NCBI GenBank assembly: GCA_963691835.1
Contig: OY829383.1
Location: forward strand, 5,084,001 to 5,148,000
DNA length: 64,000 nucleotides
Source of the DNA: G963691835 sp963691835
Lineage (GTDB): Bacteria; Pseudomonadota; Alphaproteobacteria; Thalassobaculales; Thalassobaculaceae
Direction of reading: 5' to 3'
The position numbers were made by a program, and so were the translations under genes. Of this stretch, positions 27,396 through 36,397 are shown piece after piece; position 1 is the first letter of the stretch; each line of letters opens with the position of its first letter. The notes beneath the pieces were generated by a model. The model did no database searches. It was given only the letters and a program-made list of their open reading frames with translations, and was not told the origin of the DNA.

Positions 27396-28616
27396 TCAGG
27401 CCGACATGGCAATCGATGTTGGGCGGATATCCGAGTTGGCGGGCCGGAAGGCCGGGTCGCGTTCGCCCCACACTTCCAACTCGTCATAGTCCGGGTGGCG
27501 CGTGGCGAGGTCTGCGATTGTGACGATGTGAGAGACCTCCTCGAAACGGAGGGACGTCTTAGTCCCCCGGTCCGTCAACCGGTTGTAAACAGCTGCGATG
27601 TGATGAAGCGCGTTGATGCAGAACCCGAAATCCCAGTACCGGGAATAGGCGGATCCCAGGAAACGCCGTAGCGGTAACGGATCCTCCCGGTCGATGAAGT
27701 AGTCATAGGCCTCTTCGTATTCGTCGAGATGCTTGCGGATCACCATGATTAGGCGGCGCAATTGGATGGATGTCCGTTGCTTATGCATCTTCAACTGCTC
27801 CCAGCCGAGAGAGCCGCCGATCATATCCACCGGTTCCGAGTCCCGGGTGTTCAGCCAGCGGATGAAACGCGCGATCACGCGGCTGCTTCGCTCGAACTGG
27901 AATTCGTAGTAGCCGATCCCCTTCCATCCGGTGAACACGGCGTTCGCCTGATGGGACTGGATCTTGAAGGCCGACATCAGAAGCGAGGCTTCCGGCAGCC
28001 ACGGACTCCAGATCGCATCGAGGAACCGCTCGACCGACTCATTCGTGCTGCGCTCGCACCCCTCCGGCATGGCTTTCTGAACAATTGGCCTCAAGCGCCG
28101 GGCCAGGCGTTCACGGATCCGCTTTTCATCGGAGGGGGCGATCGCGACATAGGATTCGTGGAGCGGCACCCCCTCGATATCGCACTGGCTCTTGAGCAAA
28201 AACGGATCGAGTGACGGCAGCCGGTCGATCAGCGTCAGAACCCTGAGATCGTGCACCGACGCTTCGCTGGCAAGGTCGAGGCCGATGCCGACATGATTCT
28301 GCAGCAATCTGAGAAAACCCCGTTGGCGCAGATAGATCGCGAAGCCACCCCCATATTTGTTCTTCTCGTCATCGGGAACGTAGACAGCCGTATCCAGCGG
28401 ACGTTCTTCCAGGCCGAAGTTCTCATCCTGGTCCGGGTCGTCGTAGGCGATGCCGCGCGCATTCATCGGGAACTTGAAAAGGATCGAGCGGTTAAGGCTC
28501 GTGGACCGGAAGAGACGCTCTTCATCCCGGAGGTCGTCACCGCACTGAAGCGCGTCGAGCGTGACGTTGTGTCCGCCTTGCGCGATGTGATCCAAGATCG
28601 GATTGATCGACCCCAT
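27396..28616 (-). CDS. hypothetical protein, 406 residues
   Basis: I do not recognise this family. It has a good ribosome site (AGGAG, eight bases before the ATG) and the GC-rich third positions of a true gene. There is no signal peptide or membrane helix. The middle and C-terminal parts are predicted helical and rich in aromatic and basic residues (FTGWKGIGYYEFQFERSSR, RRLIMVIRKHLDEYEEAYDYF, SRYWDFGFCINALHHIAAVYN). That suggests a soluble helical protein that may bind a cofactor or nucleic acid, which is speculative. It is upstream of the CoA-transferase on the same strand (73-base gap) and divergent from the broken aminotransferase gene. Confidence 0.8.
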   Translation of the reverse strand: MGSINPILDHIAQGGHNVTLDALQCGDDLRDEERLFRSTSLNRSILFKFPMNARGIAYDDPDQDENFGLEERPLDTAVYVPDDEKNKYGGGFAIYLRQRGFLRLLQNHVGIGLDLASEASVHDLRVLTLIDRLPSLDPFLLKSQCDIEGVPLHESYVAIAPSDEKRIRERLARRLRPIVQKAMPEGCERSTNESVERFLDAIWSPWLPEASLLMSAFKIQSHQANAVFTGWKGIGYYEFQFERSSRVIARFIRWLNTRDSEPVDMIGGSLGWEQLKMHKQRTSIQLRRLIMVIRKHLDEYEEAYDYFIDREDPLPLRRFLGSAYSRYWDFGFCINALHHIAAVYNRLTDRGTKTSLRFEEVSHIVTIADLATRHPDYDELEVWGERDPAFRPANSDIRPTSIAMSA

Positions 28617-28878
28617 TGGGCGCTCCTCTTCTCTAGAGAGGAAGGAGCAACCTGTATGCCGTTGAGATCAGCAGCGAGAACCATTCCGTTACTCGCTTAA
28701 CCAATTGATTTTATATCATTAAACCATGGCGAGATTGCAAAACGCCAATCGTTCTGCAGCCCAAAGAGCAAACCGTTCACGTCATTCTGCGAATGAGCCT
28801 GTCGGCTTGGCCCGCTATCGATTGAGGGACGATCACACAGGCGTTACCCTCCCCCCACCCAATCACCAGGAGGTGGAT

Positions 28879-29846
28879 GTGAGCGGTCATCAATCGCTTC
28901 AGGAGTTCTTCGACAGCCCGGCCGCGATGGCCGCGGACTTCAATCTGAGCGCGTCATACGCCGAGCCTGTTACCCCCGAAGAGCTGATCGACATCGCACC
29001 CGAGGCCGACGGCATTCTTCACAGACTCCATTTCAACTATCCTCCCCGCCACGGGCCCGCCGACCTTCGGGCCATCATCGCCGAGCGTTACAAGGGGCTG
29101 AGCGGCGAGGGCGTCTTCCCGGTCAGTGGACTCGACGAAGCGTTGGGTCATCTGTTCGTGACGATGATCGAACCCGGCGACCGGGTGGTTGTCCTCACGC
29201 CGTGCTATCCGCCGCATCTGAAGGGGCCCGCATGGCGCGGAGCCAACGTGGTGCGCTGGGCCGCAACACCCGAAAGGGATTGGGTGCCGGACCTGGACCT
29301 TCTGGACGATCTGCTGAAGACACCGACAAAGCTCGTCATCGCGACTTTCCCGCAAAACCCGACCGGCTTCATGCCGGATGACGCCTACGCCACGCGGTTG
29401 GTGGAAATCATTGAGGCGCGTGGTACCCGGCTGATCTCAGACGAGATCTATGCAGGCCTGCCGGATGACGGAGATCTTTCCGGTTCCGACCTCGTCAACC
29501 GGTCGGAGAGGGTCGTTTCCATTCATGGCATGTCGAAAACGGTCGGCAGGCCCGGGTCGTTCTCCAACACGAACGGCCGCTGATCGAACGGGCAACCCGC
29601 ATTCGGGCCAACTCCATTCAGGCGGCGGAGAGCTTTTTCGCTCAACACGCCAATCTTTTCCAATGGACCACCCCGGGGAGCGGTGTCCTGTCATTTCCGC
29701 GTTGGACCGGCCCCGGCGGCGCCAAGGCCCTAAGCGATCGTTTGGTCACAGACGCCAAACTAACCCTGGCACCGAGCACATGCTTCGAAGCCGGGGACAG
29801 TCACGTGCGCATCGGCCTAGGCCGCCGGTCCGTACCGGCGGCCTAG
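28879..29846 (+). pseudogene. class I/II PLP-dependent aminotransferase, frameshifted
   Basis: A fold-type I aminotransferase split into two frames. The first part (GTG 28879 to TGA 29583) holds the substrate and PLP-binding regions (HLFVTMIEPGDRVVVLTPCYPPH, FPQNPTGFMPDD, RLISDEIYAG) and the Schiff-base lysine (Lys220 in HGMSKTVGRPG). Immediately after it the family's glycine-arginine-tryptophan stretch is missing. The correct reading continues from about 29556 in another frame (VVLQHERPLIERATRIRANS) through LAPSTCFEAGDSHVRIGLG to TAG at 29844. A loss of 3n+1 bases near 29553-29557 explains both the shift and the missing residues. AGGAGG five bases upstream sets the start. It may be a recent mutation or a sequencing error. 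Confidence 0.82.
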
Positions 29847-29847
29847 G
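29816..29847 (+). other. 13-bp perfect hairpin over the aminotransferase stop codon
   Basis: CCTAGGCCGCCGG (29816-29828) pairs perfectly with 29835-29847 across a six-base loop TCCGTA. The right arm contains the TAG stop. There is no following T-run, so a simple intrinsic terminator is not supported. It could still stop transcription with Rho or stabilise the 3' end. Confidence 0.5.
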
Positions 29848-29913
29848 ATCACTTGTCTGAATTCCTGTCGACGGCCCTGTAGAGGGTCCTGTTGGGCTGT
29901 CACAAGGACGCCA

Positions 29914-31188
29914 CTACTCCGCAGCCTGGGGCAGGCGGTCCGCGCCACCGCCTGGGGCTTTGTAGAAGCTGCCGTCCTTCATGATGGCCGTGAAGTTGTC
30001 CTTGTGCTGAAGGATCGACACGTCCTTCGAGGGGTCGCCGTTCACCAGAATCAGATCGGCCAGATACCCTTCCTTCACGATCCCAACGTCCAGTTTCATG
30101 AGCTGACCGCCGAACTTCGTCGCGGCCGTAATGGCCTGGAGCGGCGTGTAACCGAAAAGCTTTACGAAATGCTCCATGTCTCTGGCGTTCGTGCCGATGG
30201 GGTTCCACGCAAATCCGTAGTCGCCGCCGGGAAGAACACGCACACCACGCTTGGTGAGTTCGATCATGTTCTCGACACCCTTCTCCCCCTCGAGCCGGAA
30301 GAAGTTGGCGACCGGATGATCGTAGTCGAGGCCGTAGTCCTTGCCTTCGCCCTGGCCGGTGATGTGGGCCATACCGATCGTGGGCGCGACGAAGATCTCA
30401 TCCTTTGCCGCCTCCAGCATGTCGAGCGCTTCCGCGTCCGAGAGGGTGCAGTGGTAGAGCACCTTCACCCCGTTCCGGAGACACATCTTCACACTCTCGG
30501 CGGACCGGGCATGGGCCGCCACGTTCTTTGACCGGCTCTTCGCAACCTCACATACCGCAGCGACTTCGGCCTCGTTCATAACCGTCTCATGGGCACGGGC
30601 GAAGGGAATGAACTCATCGCCCGAGGGGTTGATCTTGAGGGTGTCGACACCCTCCCGAACCATCTCCCGCGCGGTCTTCCGGAACTCATCGGGGTTGTCG
30701 CAAACGATCGCGAAGGTTTCCCGGTTTATGTGCCACCGCCGGACATCACCGAGACCGCTGGTGGGCGTCATCTCGGGACTGGCGGCCCGCATGCGGGGGC
30801 CGGGAATCTCGCCCGCATCGATCGCGTTGCGGATGACAACGTCCAGCCGTGCCTTGGCCGCCGCAGCGGAGAAGATTGACGTGAAGCCCTGATCCAGCAT
30901 GACCCGGGCGAATTTCATGCTTTGAAGGGTGTGCTCCTCCGGCGGAATGTCGCCGAGGCTCTCAAGATCCGCGGTATTGCAAAACGAGATGTGGGCATGT
31001 GACTCAATCAGCCCCGGCATCAGGGTCTGGCCGTGACCCTCAACCACCTCGGCACCCGGCGCCTGAATCGACCCCGGCCCCTTGGACACGGTCTTAATCC
31101 GGTTCCCCTCGACCAGCACATCGCCCCGGAACGGCGCGCCACCCTCGCCGTCAATGATGCTCACATCGCGAAAGATCGTGCCTGACAT
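29914..31188 (-). CDS. amidohydrolase family protein
   Basis: A 424-residue metal-dependent hydrolase of the imidazolonepropionase/prolidase-like amidohydrolase group. The N-terminal beta sandwich (FRDVSIIDGEGG) leads to the metal motif ESHAHISF. Later ligands are His in NVAAHARSAE, His in VLYHCTLSD and Asp in LPGGDYGFAWNP, then the closing GYLADLILVNGDP strand. These enzymes cleave C-N bonds in cyclic or linear amides, and some cleave dipeptides. The ATG at 31188 has GGGGAG upstream. It is followed on the same strand by nothing close: its 3' end faces the broken aminotransferase gene. Confidence 0.88.
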   Translation of the reverse strand: MSGTIFRDVSIIDGEGGAPFRGDVLVEGNRIKTVSKGPGSIQAPGAEVVEGHGQTLMPGLIESHAHISFCNTADLESLGDIPPEEHTLQSMKFARVMLDQGFTSIFSAAAAKARLDVVIRNAIDAGEIPGPRMRAASPEMTPTSGLGDVRRWHINRETFAIVCDNPDEFRKTAREMVREGVDTLKINPSGDEFIPFARAHETVMNEAEVAAVCEVAKSRSKNVAAHARSAESVKMCLRNGVKVLYHCTLSDAEALDMLEAAKDEIFVAPTIGMAHITGQGEGKDYGLDYDHPVANFFRLEGEKGVENMIELTKRGVRVLPGGDYGFAWNPIGTNARDMEHFVKLFGYTPLQAITAATKFGGQLMKLDVGIVKEGYLADLILVNGDPSKDVSILQHKDNFTAIMKDGSFYKAPGGGADRLPQAAE

Positions 31189-31285
31189 TTTCCAACTCCC
31201 CATTCGAGTGCCGCTGTTCGAACGCGGCTTCCGGACCGGCATCTCCGGTCTCCCCGAATGAGTGTAGCGGCTTTCGGCGTGAAAC

Positions 31286-31828
31286 CTAAGACAGCGCGTC
31301 GATCTGTTCGTTAGAAAGATTGCCGGGAACGATGGTGATCGGGATACGAAGCCTTGTAGCCCCTTTGCCAGCCACCCAACTCACGAGAGGTCCCGGCCCG
31401 TCGTTGCCCGACGCCGTCGCCAAAACCAGGATCGAGATGCTGGGCTCCTCGTCGATCAGCGTAATCAGTTCGTCCCGGGCCGAGCCTTCACGGACATAAA
31501 CGGTGGGGATCTGGCCGGAGATGTCGTGAACGAGGCTTGAGTGGCGGCTGACCAGCTCCTCCGCCTCCGCCCGGCGCTCTTCACGCATGATTTCACCCAC
31601 CCCCATCCAGTGCTGGAACTCCATAGGTTCCGTCACCCGCAGCAGGGCGACCCGGCCGCCCGTGTTTTTGGCGCGTTGGCTCGCAAAGCGGATGGCGACC
31701 GCCATCTCCTCGGTGTCGTCGACAACGACCAGAAAGACACGCGGAGGCAGCGTGTCGGTCAACCGACGCCCATGCCCAGCGTCCGACGTTCCCTCGCCTT
31801 CGACAGGCTCGGTATGGCTCGTGTCCAT
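31286..31828 (-). CDS. universal stress protein (UspA family)
   Basis: A 180-residue protein with one UspA domain preceded by about 28 polar residues. The first strand is VFLVVVDDTEE and the C-terminal half has ILVLATASGNDGPGPLVSWVAG and IPITIVPG, where nucleotide-binding members carry a G-2X-G-9X-G(S/T) loop; here the loop is only partly matched, so ATP binding is uncertain. GGGGAG is upstream of the ATG. It lies between the amidohydrolase and the TIGR02186 gene on the same strand. Confidence 0.85.
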   Translation of the reverse strand: MDTSHTEPVEGEGTSDAGHGRRLTDTLPPRVFLVVVDDTEEMAVAIRFASQRAKNTGGRVALLRVTEPMEFQHWMGVGEIMREERRAEAEELVSRHSSLVHDISGQIPTVYVREGSARDELITLIDEEPSISILVLATASGNDGPGPLVSWVAGKGATRLRIPITIVPGNLSNEQIDALS

Positions 31829-31903
31829 TGTCCCGGCTCCCCTCCCGACGCCCGATCATTCACACCGAACCGGTGCGCTGACTCGCCGACAGTCAATACT
31901 GCC

Positions 31904-32677
31904 TCAAATATTACGGAAAATCGACGCTGCGAGCCAGCCCGAGCCGATGGCGATGAAGATGGCCGCCACACCGTACAGCCAGCTCTGGTGCTGGGCCGCA
32001 TCGAAGACGAAGGCATCAAACCCAACTTTCTCGACAACCAAAGGGGTCGTCTGGGCCTGCACAAGGCTTCCGTCGCGGATCAGGTAGACAACAGCCGTGT
32101 AGCGGCCGGTCGGCAGATTGGCGGGAAACTCGATCTCTGTCCTGAAAAGTCGGCCCAGCATCACGGAGATGTCGCCGACCTCCTCGCTATAGACGCCGCG
32201 GGCTTGCTTCCGGCGAACGATCGCCGTTTCGAAATCGCGCTTCTCCTGATCGCTGAGTGAGTCTCCGCCGTCGATCAGGTCGAAACGAAGGTAATCCGCA
32301 CCGATCTGCTCGCTCGCCAGGAGTGCCGTCCCGGCAATCTCCTCCAGCGGCCGGCTCGCCGAGACCGCATAGAAATTCGGCACACCGTCGAACAGGACGG
32401 ACTCGGTGTTCATCCACATGCCGAGCACCCGGGATTTCCGGCGCACCGCGATTTGTTCCTTTGGTCCGAAGACGGCGACGACAACGTCACCCTTACCTTC
32501 GATCGCCCCGAAGATGATCACCTTGGTGCCGACGAAGCTTGTGTTGATGGCCACATGGTGACTGGATAGATCGGCGAGCAGTTGTTGCGCTCGTGCTGCT
32601 CCGCTCGACATCATCCCGACGGCCATCATCACGATGGCGAAGAAGCAAGCCCAGCGGGTGCTCATACGGCCATGCAT
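31904..32677 (-). CDS. TIGR02186-type alphaproteobacterial membrane protein
   Basis: A 257-residue protein with a signal peptide (about 30 residues, ending GAARAQQ), a large periplasmic part and one C-terminal membrane helix (WLYGVAAIFIAIGSGWLAAS). The periplasmic part begins LLADLSSHHVAINTSFVGTKVIIFGA, typical of the TIGR02186 family. That family almost always follows a TauE/SafE gene in alphaproteobacteria, as it does here. It may assist sulfite or sulfur-compound export. Starts at 32695, 32686, 32677 and 32665 are all in frame; 32677 has AGGGGG nine bases upstream, while 32695 overlaps the TauE stop by four bases. A longer open frame overlapping the whole TauE gene is not real. Confidence 0.85.
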   Translation of the reverse strand: MHGRMSTRWACFFAIVMMAVGMMSSGAARAQQLLADLSSHHVAINTSFVGTKVIIFGAIEGKGDVVVAVFGPKEQIAVRRKSRVLGMWMNTESVLFDGVPNFYAVSASRPLEEIAGTALLASEQIGADYLRFDLIDGGDSLSDQEKRDFETAIVRRKQARGVYSEEVGDISVMLGRLFRTEIEFPANLPTGRYTAVVYLIRDGSLVQAQTTPLVVEKVGFDAFVFDAAQHQSWLYGVAAIFIAIGSGWLAASIFRNI

Positions 32678-32691
32678 CGTCCGCATCCCCC

Positions 32692-33612
32692 TCATGACGC
32701 CACCGGCGTCGCGATGGAGAACAGGTCGTCCGGCGTCACCACCAGTTCGAACAACAGCTTGCCGCAGACCGCGATCACCATCAGCGCGAGAAGGCCGCGA
32801 AGCTCCTCTCCCCGGAGCCGTCCACCCGCCCGGCTTCCGAACTGCGCCCCGACCACGGCGCCGACCAACAGCAGCAGTGCCAGGATGATGTCCACCGACT
32901 GGGTGCCGACCGCGTGCAGCAGCGTGGCGTTCGCGGTGACGAAGATGATCTGGAACAGCGACGTACCGACGACCATCCCTGTCGGCATGCCAAGCAGATA
33001 GATCATGGCGGGCACCATGATGAACCCGCCGCCGACACCCATGATCGACGCCAAGACGCCGACCAGAAAGCCGATGCCCAGCGGCAGAATTGCGCTGATG
33101 TAGAGCTTGGAGCGCCGGAACCGCATTTTGAACGGCAGGCCGTGGAGCCAGTTGTGTTGGTGCAGCTTGCCCCGCCGGGGGCCTGCTTTCCGGGAGCGCA
33201 GGATCGCCCGGGCACTTTCGACCAGCATCAGCCCGCCGATAACCCCGAGGAAGACGACGTAACAAATACGGATGACGAAATCGATCTGACCAATGGACTG
33301 GAGCACCTTGAAGATGCCGACCCCGGCGGTGGAACCGACGAAGCCGCCGATGATCAGCACCACGCCCATCTTCAGATCGACGTTTCCGCGCCGCCAATGG
33401 GCCATCACCCCGGAGACGGAACTGGCAACGATGAGGTTGGCGCCGGTCCCGACCGCCACGGCAGGCGGCACACCGACGAAAATCAGAAGCGGGGTCATCA
33501 AGAAGCCCCCGCCGACACCGAACAGGCCGGAAAGAAAGCCGATTCCACCCCCCATCCCCAGTATTAAGAGGATGTTCACGGACATCTCCGCGATGGGCAG
33601 GTAGAAGTGCAT
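32692..33612 (-). CDS. sulfite exporter TauE/SafE family protein
   Basis: A 306-residue inner-membrane protein with about eight helices and the duplicated TauE/SafE motif: IGFLSGLFGVGGGFLMTPLLIF in the first half and VGVLASIMGVGGGFIMVPAMIY in the second. A cytoplasmic basic loop (SRKAGPRRGK) lies between. The family exports sulfite, sulfoacetate or related anions. The ATG at 33612 is used; a GTG at 33618 is two codons upstream. It overlaps or abuts the TIGR02186 gene, and a rhodanese gene lies upstream on the same strand after a 180-base gap, so a sulfur-related role is plausible. Confidence 0.88.
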   Translation of the reverse strand: MHFYLPIAEMSVNILLILGMGGGIGFLSGLFGVGGGFLMTPLLIFVGVPPAVAVGTGANLIVASSVSGVMAHWRRGNVDLKMGVVLIIGGFVGSTAGVGIFKVLQSIGQIDFVIRICYVVFLGVIGGLMLVESARAILRSRKAGPRRGKLHQHNWLHGLPFKMRFRRSKLYISAILPLGIGFLVGVLASIMGVGGGFIMVPAMIYLLGMPTGMVVGTSLFQIIFVTANATLLHAVGTQSVDIILALLLLVGAVVGAQFGSRAGGRLRGEELRGLLALMVIAVCGKLLFELVVTPDDLFSIATPVAS

Positions 33613-33794
33613 AGTCACCCGGTGAGATCGGCGGACTCAGGGCAGCGGGGTCACCCGAGATGGGTGCCCCGCCAAGGTCCAAGACGGTGATACCTCTTTC
33701 GGGCTCTGAACGCCATGGAACGTTTTGCCTCAAATCCCAAGAACGCTTCACATGAGGTTGAGCGCTCGCTGGACGCCGATGCTATAGGCGCTCA

Positions 33795-34127
33795 TCACAC
33801 GCCAGGTTCTGTTGCTTTGCCCTTGGCTTTCCAGCCGAGAATGCCGCCCTCAAGACGATAGAGCGGCCGCTCGTCACCGGCGGCCCGGAGAAGAGCGGAC
33901 GCCTGTCCGCACCGGACCCCGCTTCGGCAATGAATGACAACGTTCTTGTCGTCGTCAGCGACCACGGCGCCCGGGTCGAACCGGCTCAGCGGAAGAAGCG
34001 TCGATCCCGGAATCCGCTCGGCTGCGAATTCGTTGTCTTCGCGCACATCGAAAAGGACGGCGTCGCCGGCCTGAAGCCATGCCTCGAGCGTTTCGGCATC
34101 AATGAACGTGATGGGGGCGTCGGACAT
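33795..34127 (-). CDS. single-domain rhodanese-like protein
   Basis: A 110-residue single rhodanese domain. The N-terminal FIDAETLEAWLQAGDAVLFDVRE and the loop VIHCRSGVRCG with active Cys67 are intact. It transfers sulfane sulfur to an acceptor in the cytoplasm. AGGAG lies six bases before the ATG. It is upstream of the TauE/SafE and TIGR02186 genes on the same strand and divergent from hutI. Confidence 0.9.
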   Translation of the reverse strand: MSDAPITFIDAETLEAWLQAGDAVLFDVREDNEFAAERIPGSTLLPLSRFDPGAVVADDDKNVVIHCRSGVRCGQASALLRAAGDERPLYRLEGGILGWKAKGKATEPGV

Positions 34128-34263
34128 GCAGGTCTCCTGGGTCGGCGCGGGAAATCAAACCTAGTTCGCAACATAGGTTTCCTGTCGCCCGACACAATCG
34201 GTCATTCCGCAAATCACGTGCGGCGGCTACGGTCTGTAGGGTTCCGAACGCCGGGGGAGAGCG

Positions 34264-35490
34264 ATGACGGGCTGCGACAGTCTCTGGACCGGGGTCACTC
34301 TGGCAACGATGGCCGACACGGATGAGCCCTACGGCCTCATTCGAGATGGTGCGATCGCCGTGACCGGCGGGAAAATTGATTGGATAGGCCGGAGGAACGC
34401 GCTGCCGAAAACGCTCTCCGAGGGCGCCAAGTCGACCACAGATCTCGATGGCCGGTTGCTGACACCCGGATTGATCGACTGTCATACCCATCTGGTCTAC
34501 GGCGGGAACCGGGCCCGGGAGTTCGAACTGCGGCTTGAGGGCGCCAGTTACGAGGAGATAGCGCGGGCGGGTGGCGGCATTCGGTCCACGGTCGCCGCGA
34601 CACGGGCGGCAGATGAGGAAGCACTTCTCGCCGCAGCCCTGCCGCGACTCGACGCGATCCTGTCGGAGGGGGTGACGACGGTCGAAGTGAAGTCCGGCTA
34701 CGGCCTCGATCTCGAAACGGAGCGACGGATGCTCCGCGTCGCGCGCCGACTTGCCGACGAACGGGCCGTCTCCATCAAGACCACATTCCTGGGCGCCCAC
34801 AGCCTCCCGCCGGATGCTGAGGGTGATGCGGACGGCTACATCGACTTCGTCTGCAGGACCGTTCTGCCAACGCTTGCGGAAGAAGGTCTTGTCGATGCCG
34901 TAGACGTTTTCTGCGAACGGATCGCCTTCACAGTGGCGCAGAGCCGCCGTGTTCTGGAGACCGCCAAGACGCTCGGCCTGCCGACAAAAGCCCATACCGA
35001 ACAGCTCAGCCATCTTGGCGGCACTGCGCTCGCCGCCGAGGTCGGTGCGATGTCGGCTGACCATTTGGAATGGGCCGATGGGTCGGACGCTGCTGCCATG
35101 GCTGCGGCTGCTACCGTCGCCGTCATGCTGCCGGGCGCGTACTACTTCCTTAGGGACACAAGACCGCCTCCCGTCGAGCTGTTTCGGGAGCACGGTGTCC
35201 CCATGGCGGTGGCCACCGATTGCAATCCGGGCAGCTCACCCCTCACCTCGTTGTTGCTTTCCATGAACATGGCCGCAACCTTCTTCCGTCTCACCCCCCA
35301 CGAAGCTCTGGCCGGGACGACGCGGCATGCGGCGCAGGCGCTTGGGATATCCGGTTCAGCCGGAACGCTTGAGGTCGGCAAGCAAGCGGATTTCGCGATC
35401 TGGGATGTGTCGGAGCCAGCGGAGTTGGTCTACCGGATCGCATTCAACCCATGCCATCAGACCGTAAAATCGGGTGTTGTCCGCGGATAG
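34264..35490 (+). CDS. hutI: imidazolonepropionase
   Basis: A 408-residue amidohydrolase matching HutI in length and motifs. It opens the imidazolone ring of 4-imidazolone-5-propanoate to N-formimino-L-glutamate, the third step of histidine degradation. Metal and substrate residues are in PGLIDCHTHLVYGGNRAREFE, GGGIRSTVAATR, EVKSGYGLD, LGAHSLPP, KAHTEQLSHLGG and ATDCNPGSSP. GGGGGAGAG precedes the ATG. No hutH, hutU, hutG or hutC gene is next to it; a lone ABC ATPase gene is convergent. Confidence 0.94.
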   Translation: MTGCDSLWTGVTLATMADTDEPYGLIRDGAIAVTGGKIDWIGRRNALPKTLSEGAKSTTDLDGRLLTPGLIDCHTHLVYGGNRAREFELRLEGASYEEIARAGGGIRSTVAATRAADEEALLAAALPRLDAILSEGVTTVEVKSGYGLDLETERRMLRVARRLADERAVSIKTTFLGAHSLPPDAEGDADGYIDFVCRTVLPTLAEEGLVDAVDVFCERIAFTVAQSRRVLETAKTLGLPTKAHTEQLSHLGGTALAAEVGAMSADHLEWADGSDAAAMAAAATVAVMLPGAYYFLRDTRPPPVELFREHGVPMAVATDCNPGSSPLTSLLLSMNMAATFFRLTPHEALAGTTRHAAQALGISGSAGTLEVGKQADFAIWDVSEPAELVYRIAFNPCHQTVKSGVVRG

Positions 35491-35505
35491 GGCTCGGCAG
35501 CCGCG

Positions 35506-36288
35506 CTAGCTCGCGGACATTCCGTCGCGGAGCGCGTCCACAATCTGAGCCTCAAGAGCGACAAACCGGTCGGATGTTCGGACGGTGTAAGGACGCGGAC
35601 GCGGAAGATCGATGGCCACGTCGGCGATGAGGCGCCCGGGCCGGGGGCTCATCACCAAGACACGGTCCGCAAGGAAGACCGCCTCCGCCACGTCGTGCGT
35701 CACCAGGATCACGGTCTTCGAGCGGCGCTGGCAGATCTCCGCCAAAAGCTCCTGCATCTGCTGACGTGTGATCTGGTCCAGCGCGCCGAACGGCTCATCA
35801 AGCAGCAGCGTCGACGGATCGGGCGCCAAGGTCCTCGCCAGAGCCGCGCGCTGGCGCATGCCGCCTGAGAGAGTGGCCGGATAGTGGGTCTCAAACCCCT
35901 CCAACCCAACCTCGGCAACAAGGTCCCGAACGAGACGGTCCCGCTCGGCCCGGCTTGACGACAGAACGCCGAAACCGATGTTTCCAACGACTGTCCGCCA
36001 TGGGAACAGGGCATCCTGCTGGAAAACCATCCCCCGTTCGGGGGCGGGTTCGGAGACGGTCTCCCCATCCACCAGAACGCGCCCGCCGCTTGGCACGTCC
36101 AATCCGGCAATCAGACGCAGCAAGGTCGACTTGCCGCATCCCGATGGCCCGACAACCGCCACGAAGCTGCCTTTGGAGACTGTAAGGTCGACCGCTTCAA
36201 GCGCATCAACACCTGACTGATGATCCGCAAGGCGTGGCGTGGTTCCCTGAAACCGCCGGGAGACGGATGTGAGACTGATCTCGCTCAT
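35506..36288 (-). CDS. ABC transporter ATP-binding protein (nitrate/sulfonate/taurine or HMP type)
   Basis: A 260-residue ATPase of the TauB/SsuB/NrtD family. Motifs are Walker A GPSGCGKST, Q-loop FQQDALFPW, signature LSGGMRQRAALAR, Walker B LLLDEPFGALD and the switch VTHDVAEA. It would energise uptake of an organic sulfur or nitrogen compound. The usual permease and binding-protein genes are absent on both sides: hutI is convergent downstream and rpmF is upstream on the same strand. The partner genes must be elsewhere, or the ATPase is shared or an orphan. Confidence 0.9.
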   Translation of the reverse strand: MSEISLTSVSRRFQGTTPRLADHQSGVDALEAVDLTVSKGSFVAVVGPSGCGKSTLLRLIAGLDVPSGGRVLVDGETVSEPAPERGMVFQQDALFPWRTVVGNIGFGVLSSSRAERDRLVRDLVAEVGLEGFETHYPATLSGGMRQRAALARTLAPDPSTLLLDEPFGALDQITRQQMQELLAEICQRRSKTVILVTHDVAEAVFLADRVLVMSPRPGRLIADVAIDLPRPRPYTVRTSDRFVALEAQIVDALRDGMSAS

Positions 36289-36335
36289 CGTGCCCCCGCC
36301 CTCTTTCCAAGCTTCCCTACCGGGACCGGTGCGCT

Positions 36336-36365
36336 CAAAAACGAAAACGGCCCCGAACGGGGCCG
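36336..36365 (-). terminator. rho-independent terminator of rpmF
   Basis: CGGCCCC / GGGGCCG (36348-36354 and 36359-36365) with a four-base loop forms a tight GC-rich stem. On the minus strand it is followed by TTTTCGTTTTT. It lies 33 bases past the rpmF stop and before the ABC ATPase start, so it separates the two genes. Confidence 0.85.
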
Positions 36366-36397
36366 CGTCGTGGAACCGGTCAACCCTGTGTGGAGGG

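Noticed and set aside
32696..33751. N-terminal extension giving a 615-residue version of the TIGR02186 protein
   Set aside because: The extension runs across the whole TauE/SafE gene in another frame; the signal peptide marks the true start near 32677.
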